Shown: positions 14,172-26,607 of the stretch, one piece after another
How positions within the stretch are numbered: the first letter of the stretch is position 1
Layout: each line of letters starts with the position of its first letter
Source of the DNA: Lethocerus indicus
Taxonomy: Eukaryota; Arthropoda; Insecta; Hemiptera; Belostomatidae
Length of the DNA: 64,000 bases
Assembly (NCBI GenBank): GCA_019843655.1
Contig: JACDQD010000001.1
Span: forward strand, 47,550,443 to 47,614,442
Reading direction: 5' to 3'
Notes under the pieces: generated by a model
Databases searched by the model: none
What the model was told of the DNA's origin: nothing
What the model saw: only the letters and a program-made list of their open reading frames with translations
Program-made: the position numbers and the translations under genes

Positions 14172-14600
14172 CATGCTTCCATCTGATAATTGAAATAAAA
14201 ACTTACTCAACTGAATTGTACTTGTTTATTTACCTCATAATTTCTATATTAACACATGTAGGGCGAGGGAATGCGATAAGTTTCAGGAATGCTTCATGGA
14301 CCAATAAATAGTGTTATTTTTCATTGTTTTCAATTTTTAATTCAACATCAAAATTTACTGTGACATGATATTTATTACATTATGAAAAATATTGAATATT
14401 GCTTTAAAATATACGTTACAAAAATGCATAAACATTTATGGAAAAAATGGATATTCCCTTAAAATATGCACAACTTGAAGATATAAAATTTACATTTCAA
14501 TCATCAAAATAATATTGGAAAACTACAAGATGTACAAGAATATAATATATTCTCCTCATAATCCAGCCATTTTAATTAATCTGGTGAATTATTAAACAAT
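14172..14600. repeat. Tandem duplicate of ASNA1 3' end, distal copy
   Basis: Closely matches 15089-15540 over several hundred bases, including TTCCATCTGATAATTGAAAT, ATGCGATAAGTTTCAGGAAT and ACATTATGAAAAATATTGAA. The match runs up to TTAATCTGGTGAAT, which in the proximal copy is the ASNA1 stop codon and the last codons before it. The copy then diverges, so only the 3' UTR and the last few codons were copied. Confidence 0.85.
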
Positions 14601-14929
14601 ATATAAAACTATGGCCAAATTATAAAAAAATAGCTCTCGTATCTACATTTGCGCAATGAATAATATGGCAACTGCATTTTCAATGCTTAACTCCCTAGTC
14701 TTTCTATATGCAAATTTCAAAAATTTTCTTTCAACTTTCCTTTATAGGGCAAGTGTATCTCACCTGTGAACCACCATTGATGGAGTATGGGCCACATCCG
14801 AGAACATTCTTGAAATTTCATAAATTTTCGATTTTTCCAATTATTAATTAATGTGTAAATTTAAAAAATTATTCATTTATTTATTTTAATTCAGATGTAA
14901 ACATGAAAATGTATAACTTTTATACATCA

Positions 14930-14930
14930 A

Positions 14931-14976
<46 letters not shown>

Positions 14977-14996
14977 ATGTATATATATATATATAA
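14930..14996. repeat. (TA)n(TG)n(TA)n microsatellite
   Basis: Compound dinucleotide tract between the two copies of the ASNA1 3' end. Confidence 0.92.
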
Positions 14997-15088
14997 TATG
15001 AAAAAGTATCATTAATTTTTCATTTGAAATTCAGATCTAAACATGGGAGTGTAGACTTTAACCATATAAAATATTATAAAATAAGTTG

Positions 15089-15540
15089 TGCTTCCATCTG
15101 ATAATTGAAATAAAAACTTAATTATCTGAATTTTATGTGTTTATTTATCTCATAATTTGTACATCAATTAACATATGTAGGGTGATGGAATGCGATAAGT
15201 TTCAGGAATGCTTCATGGACCAATAAATACCGTTATTGTTGTTTCCAATTTTTAATTCAACATCAAAATTTACTGTGACACGATATATTATATATTACAT
15301 TATGAAAAATATTGAAATTGCTTTAAAATATACGTTACAAAAATGGATAATTTCTAATAAACATTTGCTCAGCGAAAAACTTTTCCACAAGATCTACAAA
15401 AAAAAAAACAAAAATTCAGACTAGAAGATATAAAATTTACATTACAATCAACAGAATTATATTGGAAAAATACGAGTTGCACAAGAATATAATATATGCT
15501 GTTTGTAAAACCATTTTATTTAATCTGGTGAATAAGGTTT
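15089..15540. repeat. Tandem duplicate of ASNA1 3' end, proximal copy
   Basis: Partner of 14172-14600. It covers the genuine ASNA1 3' UTR (minus strand) and overlaps the final codons and stop at 15520-15522. The copies differ by scattered substitutions and small indels. Confidence 0.85.
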
Positions 15541-18500
15541 TATTAGATTCATTGAGAATTTGGCAATTTCACTCTGTCCTCGCACTTCATGGTCAATTAG
15601 CGGGAGTTTTGTAATATGAAACTCCTCATATAAATCTGCTAACTGTAAAAAGAATAGTTTATTAGAAACAAATAATTATTTTTAATACTGTTCATACTGT
15701 ATGTATGTTGAATGTTGGTTATCCATATACTTTTGAATTATACAAGTTAATGAACAAATTACTATTAAACAGAAGGCTTCACATTGTACTTAATATTAAA
15801 GAATAATTGTATTATTATAATTAATGATTGATCCCAATAACATCAATTACCTGTTCGAGATACGTAGATTGCACTTTAATTCTGGTTGCACACATCTTAC
15901 ACGGCTTTTCGCTTTTGTTTGGATACAGTAACTGATTGACAATAATGTTGTGTGTATCAATACCGTACTTAGCCAGTTCCTGTATTAGCCGCTCTGTTTC
16001 ATACACAGAAAGGAATTCCGCAATGCAAACACAGACGAATGTAGTTTGATTCTGTAAATAAAGACAATGGCTTAATGAAATAATAATAGAAGTTTTCGCG
16101 TTCTTCTTCTCCTCCAGTCGGTTTCATCATTTGCTAGACCACTGGTATCCAGTAGCTCTTCAGTATTCCAGTAGTAGGTCTTCAGTAGCAGCGTGAGCAC
16201 TGGGAAGGAATTTGTTAAGTGGCTTATGTCATTTTCGATTATCATTGAGGTCGTTAGCGGGGTGAATATGGAGTCACTCTGGGAATTTATTTCTCATATT
16301 GTTTTTTTATTCTTGGATATTTCCATATTCTCTCTTACGTATTCTCTAAATAGGTATTCCAAAAATAATACTAGAAGTTCAAACTACATAATTAAGTACA
16401 ACCAAATAAGACAACTTCTGGGTAATGAAAATATTAACTGGATATGTAGTGAGAAACTGGTTAAGAAATATCAAAAGAAAGTAAAACAGAATGTAGTGTA
16501 TCACCCACACACAAAAATTACTATGGAGTTCAAAATGAAAATACTTACTGGGTTCCTAAACTGTTCATTCACTTGTCGAATAATATTTAGCATCTCTTCC
16601 ACTTTGTTGGAGAAGGAATCTATGTTGAAATCAGGAACACCGAACAATGTGGTTAACTAACAATAAAAATAAAAGAAATCAAATCACTTTGAGTGTAGTG
16701 ATGCTGACTGGCTAAATGATATTACACATTACATAGTTCAATCAGATTATCAATTCTGAACTCCTGCATCTTTATTTAAAGATATTATATATCACATTGT
16801 ACATGACGAATACACACATAATAAGGGACTGATTTTTGTTGAACACATTAGTAGGACAAACTTATGTTTATTTAAAATATACCTGTTGCAAAAATGGGCT
16901 AAGCTTCATTTTGAACTTAAGAAGTTTGCCCAGACCCTTTTCGACAAGCTGGGGAAATGATAGTAGTCTCAAAGTATGGCCTGTTGGAGCTGTGTCAAGT
17001 ACCACTACAGAGAAGTTCATGTCTTTCACAAGCCTAGAAGTCAAAAATTACTCCTATATTTTTAAATGAATTATATATACAGTCATTATCTGTGCAGCTT
17101 TAAATAAATCCAATTAAAAAGTTATTAGTGCAATAGAAGGTTTGAAAATATATTGTTGTATCATAATTTGCTTAAGATATTTCAATCTCAAAGCAATGGC
17201 GCATATTATAAAAGTAGTTTACGACATGGTAATTACTGTATATTTACCTAAAATAGTATTAATAATTTATAAAAAATTGCTCACTTCATTACTTCGGCAT
17301 AACTCATGGCTTCGTCAATGCCAGGGAATGCTCCAACAAACTCTTGCATTAGTCCTTTTTCAAAACCTAGGGAAGTCCGGTCATCAATGAAAAATTCTTC
17401 TGGGAGTTCATTAAATCCCACGTTTGGATCGACCTCCTGTAAAAATATTTTACATCTGATTCAGTATAAACCGAATTATGTATAAACTATTGTAGATTAT
17501 GTTGTTGGTACAGTTAGATATTTTCACTGTAGTAATAATGGTGTTTTTTTATCAAAGAAACTATTATTTACCATTTTTTTACCGTTGCCCCTAGGAAGGT
17601 ATTTTACAGTTTGTATGGTACAGCTGATTGTAACATTATGAAATACAATAAAATGTTTACCATAGCGTACAAGTTTGTAAATGCAGCGACCCTTGTTGGC
17701 ACTTTTGAAAACTTTTGGTTGAATGCATCAGAAATATTGTGAGCTGGATCAGTGGAAATAATTAAAACACTTTCCCTCACTTTCGATAGCTGGACTGCCA
17801 GACTGCAGCTAAAACAATAAATGCAATTTAACAATAACAATAAAATGTATCAAGTTTATTAAAACATAATCATAACATGCAAATATAACTAATAAATAAA
17901 GTAAAATAAATTTAAAAACATTTTTTCAAATATTTTATAGTCTATCCATAAAGTATATTATAAAAAGATAATTTTTTAAATATTACTTCATCTGTTTTGG
18001 AACTATTCATAAAACTAATAGCAATAGATTATTAAGTAGTAATCATTTTTACACCTTTTCACCAGGAGTCCAACGGGTATATAATAATAATAAACGAATA
18101 AATATCTGAACAAGATAAATAATCTTGTAAGAATACCAAATAAAAATGATATCATATGGAATAATAACTATTAACAGATATTTTACATACAAAAAATGTA
18201 TATAAAATTTCAAAATCCCCCACAGATCGTTACAAGATACATGAGCAGACAATAGTACTGGCATTTATTCAGTTCTGCATTCGATATATTTAACTACTCT
18301 CAACAGCTTGGCAGGGGCTTAAATAGGAAGTTAGATTTATTTTTTAAATAATAGTCCCAAGCAGAATCAAAATGATAAAATAAATATAATAAACATAAGA
18401 GAGCCGAGAAGATTATATACCTATAAATGATATTATTTTTAACATTGAGGATGGCTTTTCACCTCTGGTATCGAGTGGATCAATCTGCTTCGGTCATTTT

Positions 18501-19176
18501 ACCAAATACTGTATTACAAAATTTCCTAATTTACAAATAATTTTGTAAAATCACTAAATAAAAATTGTATCAGTACATTTACAAAAACTATGCAACGGTG
18601 ACTATTAACAGAAATAATTCCAATGAGATGTCCTAATTGTGCAGGTAAAAAATATATGTAAAATTGTAAAATCCCCAAAGTTACATGAGCAGAAAATTGC
18701 AATGACATTTTTTTCTGTATCCTATTCAATATATCTAACTACTCTTAAGCTAGAGGTCAGTTTTATTGTTTAAATTATGGTCCTGTGCAAACTCAGCGGG
18801 ACCGAGAAGGTTACATATCTATGTGTTTTTATTTCTAATAAGGGGGGGGCTTTTCACCTCCCAATAGTGTTCTGGTTCAATCGGCCATTTTACCGAACAC
18901 AGTATTGCAGAATTTTGTGAACAGAGGAGGTAAAACCGATAACAAAAATACGAAAACGTCGCAGTATCCGGCAGTGAAGCGGGACAAGAAAGGAAAATTG
19001 CAAGTGATGAAACCAAACCTGCAAGTTGTTTTACCGACGCCCCCTTTGCCGCCGACGAATATCCACTTGAGGGAGTCCTGCTCGATCACATTCCTTAGGG
19101 AAGGCTCCAAGTACCCTTCTTCCTGCAGGGACTGAGGACACCTCGACGTGGACGCTCCGCAATTGACGGATTCCAT
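15520..19176 (-). CDS. ASNA1: ATPase ASNA1 / GET3 (tail-anchored protein targeting)
   Basis: Cytosolic ATPase that carries tail-anchored membrane proteins to the ER receptor. Seven minus-strand exons, in coding order: 19019-19176, 17661-17808, 17285-17436, 16883-17033, 16549-16656, 15851-16051, 15520-15642. Every phase joins and the product is 346 residues, normal for the family. Visible motifs are the deviant P-loop [10 protein letters not shown], switch region [24 protein letters not shown], the client-groove helices, and the CxxC zinc pair CKMC. The C-terminus [20 protein letters not shown] also fits. The start is ATG at 19176; an upstream GTG-started extension is not used. The junction between exons 1 and 2 restores TTCSCSLAVQ exactly as expected. 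Intron 1 carries an internal duplication, and the 3' end is duplicated downstream. No missing catalytic residue. Confidence 0.96.
16094..16215. repeat. Foldback-family fragment in ASNA1 intron
   Basis: Contains TTCGCGTTCTTCTTCTCCTCC and CTTCAGTAGCAGCGTGAGCAC-like blocks related to the family copies at 26.2 and 37.4 kb. It is strongly diverged. Confidence 0.4.
18040..18910. repeat. Tandem duplication within ASNA1 intron 1
   Basis: Two diverged units, about 18040-18530 and 18530-18910, share in order: AAAATCCCC, TACATGAGCAGA, a TTCAATATAT / TTCGATATAT block followed by AACTACTCT, GGCTTTTCACCTC, and CATTTTACC(A/G)AA followed by CAGTATTGCA or CTGTATTACA. The second unit runs into exon 1's donor region. 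Insect introns often hold such units; no gene is seen. Confidence 0.7.
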
Positions 19177-19369
19177 CTTGCAAAACCTGAACTCAACGAA
19201 TTGTGGACTCACTGACTGAACCTACCCCACCGATTGCCAACTTTTACAACCGAAATTTACCTTACGCCGCACAGATTGTTTCAACTTTCATTGACGTCAC
19301 TAAATATATTTAATGTTACACGCTGAAATATTGATTTATGAATTTTAAAACGGTTAATTTTCCAAAAAA

Positions 19370-19870
19370 TATTGTTTGACTAACAGCAATGTAGAAAGGT
19401 TAGAAACTGGTAGATGTTATTTTGTCCCCCCCCCCACAAAGTGTGTGATTTCTAGCCCAGATTTTCCTACATAAGCAACTGCAGTTAGTCAAACAATGTG
19501 TTTTGGAAAAGAACTGCGCGAATATCATGCATAATAACGGAGAAACTGCAATATTCACTTGTACCGCACTTGCGAGCGATCGAAATCGCTACTACCAGTT
19601 TCTAACTTTTCTAGCCAGTCTTTACCTATATAAGCAACTGCAGTTAGTTGAACAATGTGTTTTGGAAAAATAACTGCGCGAATATCATTCATATTAAGGG
19701 AGAAACTGCACCATTACCTTATCAAACTTTGGGGGGGGGGACCAAAATCATATGACCAGTTTCCAATTTTTCTAACTCGGATTTTCTACACAAACAACAG
19801 CAGTTTTTCGAGCAATGTGTTTTGGTATAAAAACCGCGCCAATATCATGCATATTAATCACTACACCGAT
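19370..19870. repeat. Tandem repeat, about 160-bp unit, upstream of ASNA1
   Basis: Three readable copies, near 19473, 19632 and 19793, share AAGCAACTGCAGTTAGT (variant in the last), CAATGTGTTTTGG and CGCGAATATCAT(G/T)CAT. G- or C-homopolymers occur at one position in two units (ccccccccc near 19430, ggggggggg near 19732). A partial inverted piece of the first block lies near 19365-19395. Confidence 0.8.
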
Positions 19871-20354
19871 AATACCATAAGCCTTCCCAGTTTTGAGTCA
19901 TATAGCTAAATATAATTACAACAAATTGCAGTTGCTACATAGCAAGAAAGAAGTATCCGTCAATATTATGTCCACTCTTTCATCTCCTGCCCGTCTGTTA
20001 ATATTGTATTATCGATGGTATTTTTAGTGTATTACTTTTGGCCCATCGCAATTAGAGTTGACGTATGTATTGCTGATATACATTATTAAATGCGGGAAAA
20101 ATATTGAAAAGAATTTTAAGTCAGTACACCCCGTGTAAATTTAACTAGTTTTAATTGTTAAAACTATCCCAAGTATAAAACTCTCGAGTTGGGGTTCGTT
20201 TGTTTAGTTTACTTCCATAGAAAATAAACTAGCGAAATTAAGTTGGGTTGGTTTAAGCAATGCTGACGTGGGGAGGAGTAGATCGTTTACAGAATGTCTT
20301 TCCTAGATATGTGATGTTAGAACTTAGTTCTGTCTTGTGGATTTGGAAACTTGG

Positions 20355-20636
20355 ATGAGATTTATTCTGCCCCCAAAAATATTACATCCGGGAATATTTT
20401 TTCGTAAAAGAAACACGACGCCCGTGTTACAACACTTCTTTCCTATGTCCAAACGTTTCCCACGTGGTTTGCCAAGGGAGCAACTGTCCCCATTCATATT
20501 GTACGCCTCATGTTTATTGTTTTTTATAGTGTTGTATATCTTATGGCTATTAAATAATCGTCTACGTATAAATCACTCGTTTATTGACGACACGGATATT
20601 GTGAATGGTGGGAATAACTTGTTTAACTTTCTCTGA
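20355..20636 (+). CDS. Possible small single-pass membrane protein
   Basis: A 93-residue frame starting MRFILPPKILHPG. Residues about 53-72 form one strong hydrophobic span (SPFILYASCLLFFIVLYILW) after a basic segment, followed by a polar tail, as in a small single-pass membrane protein. It lies about 1.2 kb upstream of and divergent from ASNA1. No family is recognised, no intron is evident and no codon-bias test was possible. It could equally be a chance frame. Confidence 0.25.
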   Translation: MRFILPPKILHPGIFFRKRNTTPVLQHFFPMSKRFPRGLPREQLSPFILYASCLLFFIVLYILWLLNNRLRINHSFIDDTDIVNGGNNLFNFL

Positions 20637-21404
20637 AAATAAGTGTTTTATGTTATTTACTGAAACATGAGTTATTCACTGAAAGAATGTAATAACTCTT
20701 CTTTTTATGGAGAATCTCAACAATTCTCAAAAGTTGACAACAATTTTCAAAAATGCAGCGAAAAGTGCACTGAAGACCCCAATAGTAATGATATTTCGAA
20801 CCCTCGTGAACGTTCTTCAGGTGTTATATTTTAACATTCCTGAGTGTCCGGCATATCGGATGAAATTTACAGTTATACTGGTTGCAGTAGGTTCCGGTAA
20901 AATGAATTTGGGCGAAATATATACCTGAACACCTCGTTTTTATTGTTGCGGTTTTGAGGAACGCTTCGTTTATTCGTGTATTTTGAACGTTTAGAATTCA
21001 AGAATTAAAATAAAATAAAAAACCTTGGCGCGGTGCCTATTTGCGAACACTCGACGGCGACAAAAAAGAATATACTATCATTTTAAGTTACTCGTTTCTT
21101 ATGATGTCTAGGGAATGTTTCGAACATCGTTGCCCTATTGGCATACGCCGTACCCGCTCCCGAGCTATACGTTAAATTCATGCATAGGGAACTATCAGAC
21201 TTCTATTTTAGGCACAGAATTAATAAACATGATATTGTAAATTATTTCGCGTAATTTTCATCTCTTATTTTTCTAATAATATTATATAGTCGTTGGCCTT
21301 TTTTATTTTATTATTTTTGGCCCTTGGCAATTAGATTTAACGCATGTAGTTCTGAAATATATGTATAATAAATGAAAAAAATATATATGTGAAATATTAT
21401 GCAT

Positions 21405-21419
21405 ATTAATATTATATAC

Positions 21420-21494
<75 letters not shown>
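21405..21494. repeat. (TA)n(CA)n(TA)n microsatellite
   Basis: Long compound TA/CA tract. Confidence 0.95.
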
Positions 21495-21496
<2 letters not shown>

Positions 21497-21625
21497 CTCT
21501 AGGTTGGGCGAAGGGCTAACAACAACCCATCCTCGTAGAAATGTAGATGTTACGAAAAGCCCAAGGAAATATTTTCCGACCGAAACCTTAACTAGGTTTG
21601 TGTGTAAATTTTAATTAAAAATATA

Positions 21626-21627
<2 letters not shown>

Positions 21628-21665
<38 letters not shown>
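21628..21665. repeat. (TA)n microsatellite
   Basis: Pure TA run about 35 bp long, 130 bp after the previous tract. Confidence 0.95.
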
Positions 21666-21666
<1 letters not shown>

Positions 21667-21963
21667 GGAAACATGTCTCAATAGTGGTTAATCAGGTTTG
21701 TATTTAAAGCGGATAAGGGGGTGAGCTATTAAGCTAGAGTTAATTGGGCGAGTACGGTGGCAAGCTGGCCCATTCAACGGCGTTTCATTTATTTATCTGT
21801 TCTTGGAATCCTCCCGTAAATCCGAGCGGTAGAAAATAACTCCGGCAATATATACGTTTATTTTGGCCTAATAAATATTTAAGGGGCCGGCGGGAAGGAA
21901 TAGTATTGGCCATCGGGCTCAGTCTGGTTTCGGCCTTTCGGCGGTTCGCACCTCCGTCCGGTA

Positions 21964-23362
21964 ATGTCTTTTCTGATATTGGTCCTGCTTTTGGCCAGCG
22001 GTGAGTAGATTTCTGTTCTCGTTTCGATCGCCGGTGGGCCGTGAAGTGCGGCATCCTCTAATTTGAGCGGCTTACAAGCGAAAACGAAAAGAAACTTTTG
22101 TTTGGGGCATTGATAAGTTGGCGATTTTGTTTTCCTTTTCAAATATTCTCTTTTCTTGCTCGACACCAAGCCCCACGCGCGCACCGACAGTAGAATTGGC
22201 GGAACGATTTTTTGTGGAACAAAAATAACTCGAAAACCTGTATTTTTTCATATTATTTATTGGAAGGATAATTAATTGACGCCGAGAATGTATCGAAGTA
22301 AACCAATCTTTACGAATCGTTTAACTATGGGCAAACATTTTTCGTGAACTTTTTCAACCTCCCTTTTATTTTTTAAAGTCTCAACTGCAATTTTTTGGAT
22401 TGTAACTAGTGACAGTGTATCTATAAAATTACTGGGTGAACTCCTGAAGGGAGAAGCCGGCCAATGATGGTACTGCCGCTCCCCCCTTCACTCACATGGT
22501 TGAGGAGGTCGCATGGTTTATGATTAAACAATGGGTACATTTCAATTTTTCATAACATATCGATAATTGAGTAACCAATTTATGGGTTAGGGTCGAATAA
22601 ACAAAAACAATACAGTTTATCGAGGAACTCGTTATTGTAATTCTCCTTTGGGTATCGTTCGTAAAACGTATCGGTTGTACATTCCTTATTTTACGGAAGA
22701 AACTTTATTAATATCGAAATTACTTATTTTCTTAAATAATAACATAATATAGTCCCGGCGATGGAGAGAGGGGGGACCTAACACGATATTCAAACCCAAG
22801 GTTTGTAAAATTTCCGGCGAGGTTTTTTTTTTAAATAGATTTACGGGTATTTTTTATTTGTGGATTTATTTATAGGTTCGGGTTTTTTCTAATCGATGAA
22901 AAGGCCGTTGATCCCGAAACAGGGCACCTCTCCCCCCAACCCCCGGCGGCCTTTTCGCAGTGTAAATAACAGAAAGTTACGCTCATAATATCCCACAATG
23001 AAATAACGGTGAATCATTAGTTTTGTTTTCCCCCAAACATAAAGAAGCCAAAACCAAAAGATTTTGGGCGTATTTTCATCGAACGTTTGTACCGTTTTTT
23101 AGATGTAAATTTTTATTAACGTATAATTATTTCCTGCAGTTATGTACCGTAATTGTCATTTGACACATTAGCAATAATCCGAAGAACGGGCTCGGGTAAT
23201 TCCAATTCGCGAACACATATCGATTATTTATAGTTATTATTCTAGTTCAGTATAGGACTTTTACTATCATTATAATGTCTGCGTTGTCAAATTATAGACC
23301 AATTTTAATTACCATTGCCTGTAAGAATTTTGAACATCAACATTTTTAACGTTACTTTGGCC

Positions 23363-23407
<45 letters not shown>

Positions 23408-24074
23408 TTATGATAGGGAACCCGACAACTATAATCAGCTGTTAAAGCGCATGATCAAAGCGGTGTGTGTGTCTTACGTTGGGGCATGTACACCGCGCTC
23501 GATCTCATTGCGAGAAATAGAAAAGCAAATAAACAAAAACCAATTTTGTAGTGTAGGATTTTTCACAGAATAAGCCCGTCATGTTGCTTATATTTTGAAA
23601 TTTCACAATGAATTCGTATAGATTCGGGTGCCCGCGCCAAGACACTGTTTATTTTTGGACATGTCCTAAGGCAAACTATTTATAACGGCTTTATAAACAT
23701 TATATTTATAATGTTTATTTAACAACTCAGTTTCCCGTTTGTCGCGATTAATTATTTCCGACCTGGTCCGGCGTTTAACAGGCTCAATTTACTGTCACGT
23801 TCTGGTAGGGGTTTCTGGAAAATATGTGCTTTTGGCGAGCAAATTTTTTCTATCAGTTCTTTTCCCGATTCACTTCAGTTTATCAAACTTTAAAATATCT
23901 TACTTACCGCATCAATTTTGAAGAGTTGCCTTATGCACTCTTGTATACCTGTTCTTCGTTATGTTTTGGGAAAGTGATTGGAATATCAGTCAGATTATCT
24001 TCCGAATTTCATTTCTGATATTAGCTTCCCAACTGCCAATCGCTAGTACGTGCAAATTATATTAGTGATTAAGT

Positions 24075-24135
<61 letters not shown>

Positions 24136-24512
24136 AACTGCGGTAAGAGTGTAGCTCACATTCCGAAATATAGCGAGGTCGGCTACCATTGTTACTACAG
24201 TTCCCTTGTCACTACCGCACTGTAATGCTACTAACAATGCCAAAGAAACGGTTCGGTCTAACGCAAATAGGCGAGTGTGGTGAAACAAATTCGGACGAGT
24301 GAAGATATTTTAAGATTTCGACGGGAGGTTAAAATCGGGTTCGGAATAGTTATCGGTGTTTAGTAATATTTATGAGTTATTATATTGACTTCCTTATATA
24401 TAGCAGTAGTTATAGTGTAATTATAAATGTATAATTAAAGAAATACAGGTACAGTAATTAATACAACAGTCGTACTTTAGATACGTCACACTTTTAACCA
24501 GTGTCACGAAAT

Positions 24513-24567
<55 letters not shown>

Positions 24568-24665
24568 CATATGATGGCATTAGGTAAAGAGGATCGAGCT
24601 AATGTTGGACGTTTAACAGGATATTGTCGTTTTGTGTGGGGTATTTGCGCTATCCTGGAATTCCC

Positions 24666-24723
<58 letters not shown>

Positions 24724-26556
24724 AACAGTAGTTACGTACACATATATAATTAAAAATAAGACATGCAGTAATTAATACAATATATAGTTGAAGCCGATTA
24801 TATTTATATAAATGTGTGTGTGTAAAATATGACTGGTACTAGATATGGAGGGTACAGCTAACATACTTTATATATATATATATATATGAGTGGGAGGAGG
24901 GTAAATCTGAGGTTGGACGATGAAGAGGAAATGATGGTATAGTTTAGTGTTATGGTATGGGCGCCATGCTGGAATTGGTAAAGTTGACAGGGTTTGATCG
25001 AGCACAGGCAGGCAGGCAGGCAGGCCATCTGCGACTGGGCAGATGGGGTGTAGCAAATGCATAGCTGTGTCGGCTATATATTTGCTGTCCGAGAAACCGC
25101 GTTGCACGTGTCGCCCGTTCCTAATATCTAATTTTCAAGTGGCCCCTTTATCCCGTGTACTGCGTAAAGTGGCGTTCTTTTACGAGCCAACAACACTTTT
25201 GGACTACGTACGAATAATCTCATTTATACGAACATTTATGATTTGGACTTATTCAAATAAAATATTTACTAATTAGGAACTTTTTAGTTGGGCGCAGATT
25301 GGACGCGGAAGGAACCCACTAACGATTTAACGCTAAATACAGAAATCTTAAATTACTTCGGACTCACACATGTCCCATTACTTTCGCGTATGTTTATTTT
25401 ATTCCTTTAATTTATTCCTTTTAGAATTTTCGTTTAAAATGTTCTTTCGCGCTTAAGAAATATGAGAATATTACAGCGCGTACACTGTATTATTGAATAA
25501 TTAGACCATATTTAATGTCTACAGGTGGCGCATCTGTCGATATTGGGACGATGTGGAGGGTATCGTACAGGTATAGTCTTAACTTTTTCTAGTTTAATTA
25601 TTTGTCTATCCCTGAAAAACTGAAATAATAAAAATGTAGGCGTATTTAGTCAAATTTGTAATCGAGATTCGTTGCATTTTTAATTAAAATACGATATTAT
25701 ATCGCGCGGAAAATTAAATACTTAACAATACTGAACGTGAATGTATACACAAAATACACTGACTGAATAACAAACGCAGTGACAAATAACTAATTCGTAA
25801 TTAATTTGGACATATTTTAAAGTAATACCGTTTTGATCAAATAGTCGTTGAGAAAAATCAATGAACCCGACGTCTATCATTATTTTATGAAGCGAGGAAA
25901 CAACCTTCGTCATATTAATTCTCACAAAGACCGCCCCCTAAGTGTCTCTTTTGGGTTTTTAAATCACGGGGAAACTTTGGATTTGATAATTTGAGCGAGT
26001 GAATTTTCCGAAGGGAGGCGGACAGATCGATTGCCGAGCAAGGGGGTCACGCCAGACAGCCCTACGCCCCGTTTCCCTCCTTCACCAATCTATCTACGCC
26101 CGAGGTAAAATCCTTTTTATCTATTTAAATTCACACACTCCTTGTTGAATGTTTAAATTCCATAACATTTACGGCGATTTATACTACACAGTAGACGGCA
26201 TTATAATTTTCGAAGATCCTTAGTAGAAAACTAAATGGTGTGTCTGTCTCCTCTCGCTGGTTTGGTCTTTTGCTAAACCGGTTTCGGCTGCTCGCCATCT
26301 TCAGTAGCGGTGTTAGTCACTGTTGGCACTTTGGATGTTTTTCGGGCATCCTCACTGCACTGTCACTATCACAGTACACGAAAAACATCCAAAGTGCCAA
26401 CAGTGACTAACACCTCTACTGAAGATGGCGAGCAGCCGAAACCGGTTTAGCAAACGACCAGACCAGCGAGAGGAGACAGAAACACCACGAACCTACGGTA
26501 TTCCAACCCCTCGCAGACCACAAAACAGGTATATTAAACTAAATAACGAATATTAA

Positions 26557-26607
<51 letters not shown>

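Larger units (their letters stand above)
19177..21963. other. ASNA1 promoter side and CpG-richer spacer
   Basis: CpG becomes frequent from about 19.0 kb, coinciding with the ASNA1 promoter region. Apart from the tandem repeats, (TA)n tracts and one doubtful frame (20355-20636), no gene is supported. The 3' 300 bases should hold the promoter and 5' UTR of the HYR-sushi gene. Confidence 0.4.

Noticed and set aside
16193..16660. 155-codon open frame on the + strand
   Set aside because: Its right part is antisense to a certain ASNA1 exon (16549-16656) and its left part crosses foldback sequence; no family features.
18877..19212. Longer ASNA1 N-terminus starting upstream at GTG
   Set aside because: No ATG in that extension; ATG at 19176 gives the normal family length.
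21785..22184. Two overlapping minus-strand frames of 89 and 101 codons
   Set aside because: Overlap the + strand signal-peptide exon and its CpG-rich leader; no domain or splice logic.
24995..25050. CRISPR-like array at the (CAGG)n repeat
   Set aside because: Simple tetranucleotide repeat without spacers; eukaryotic context.
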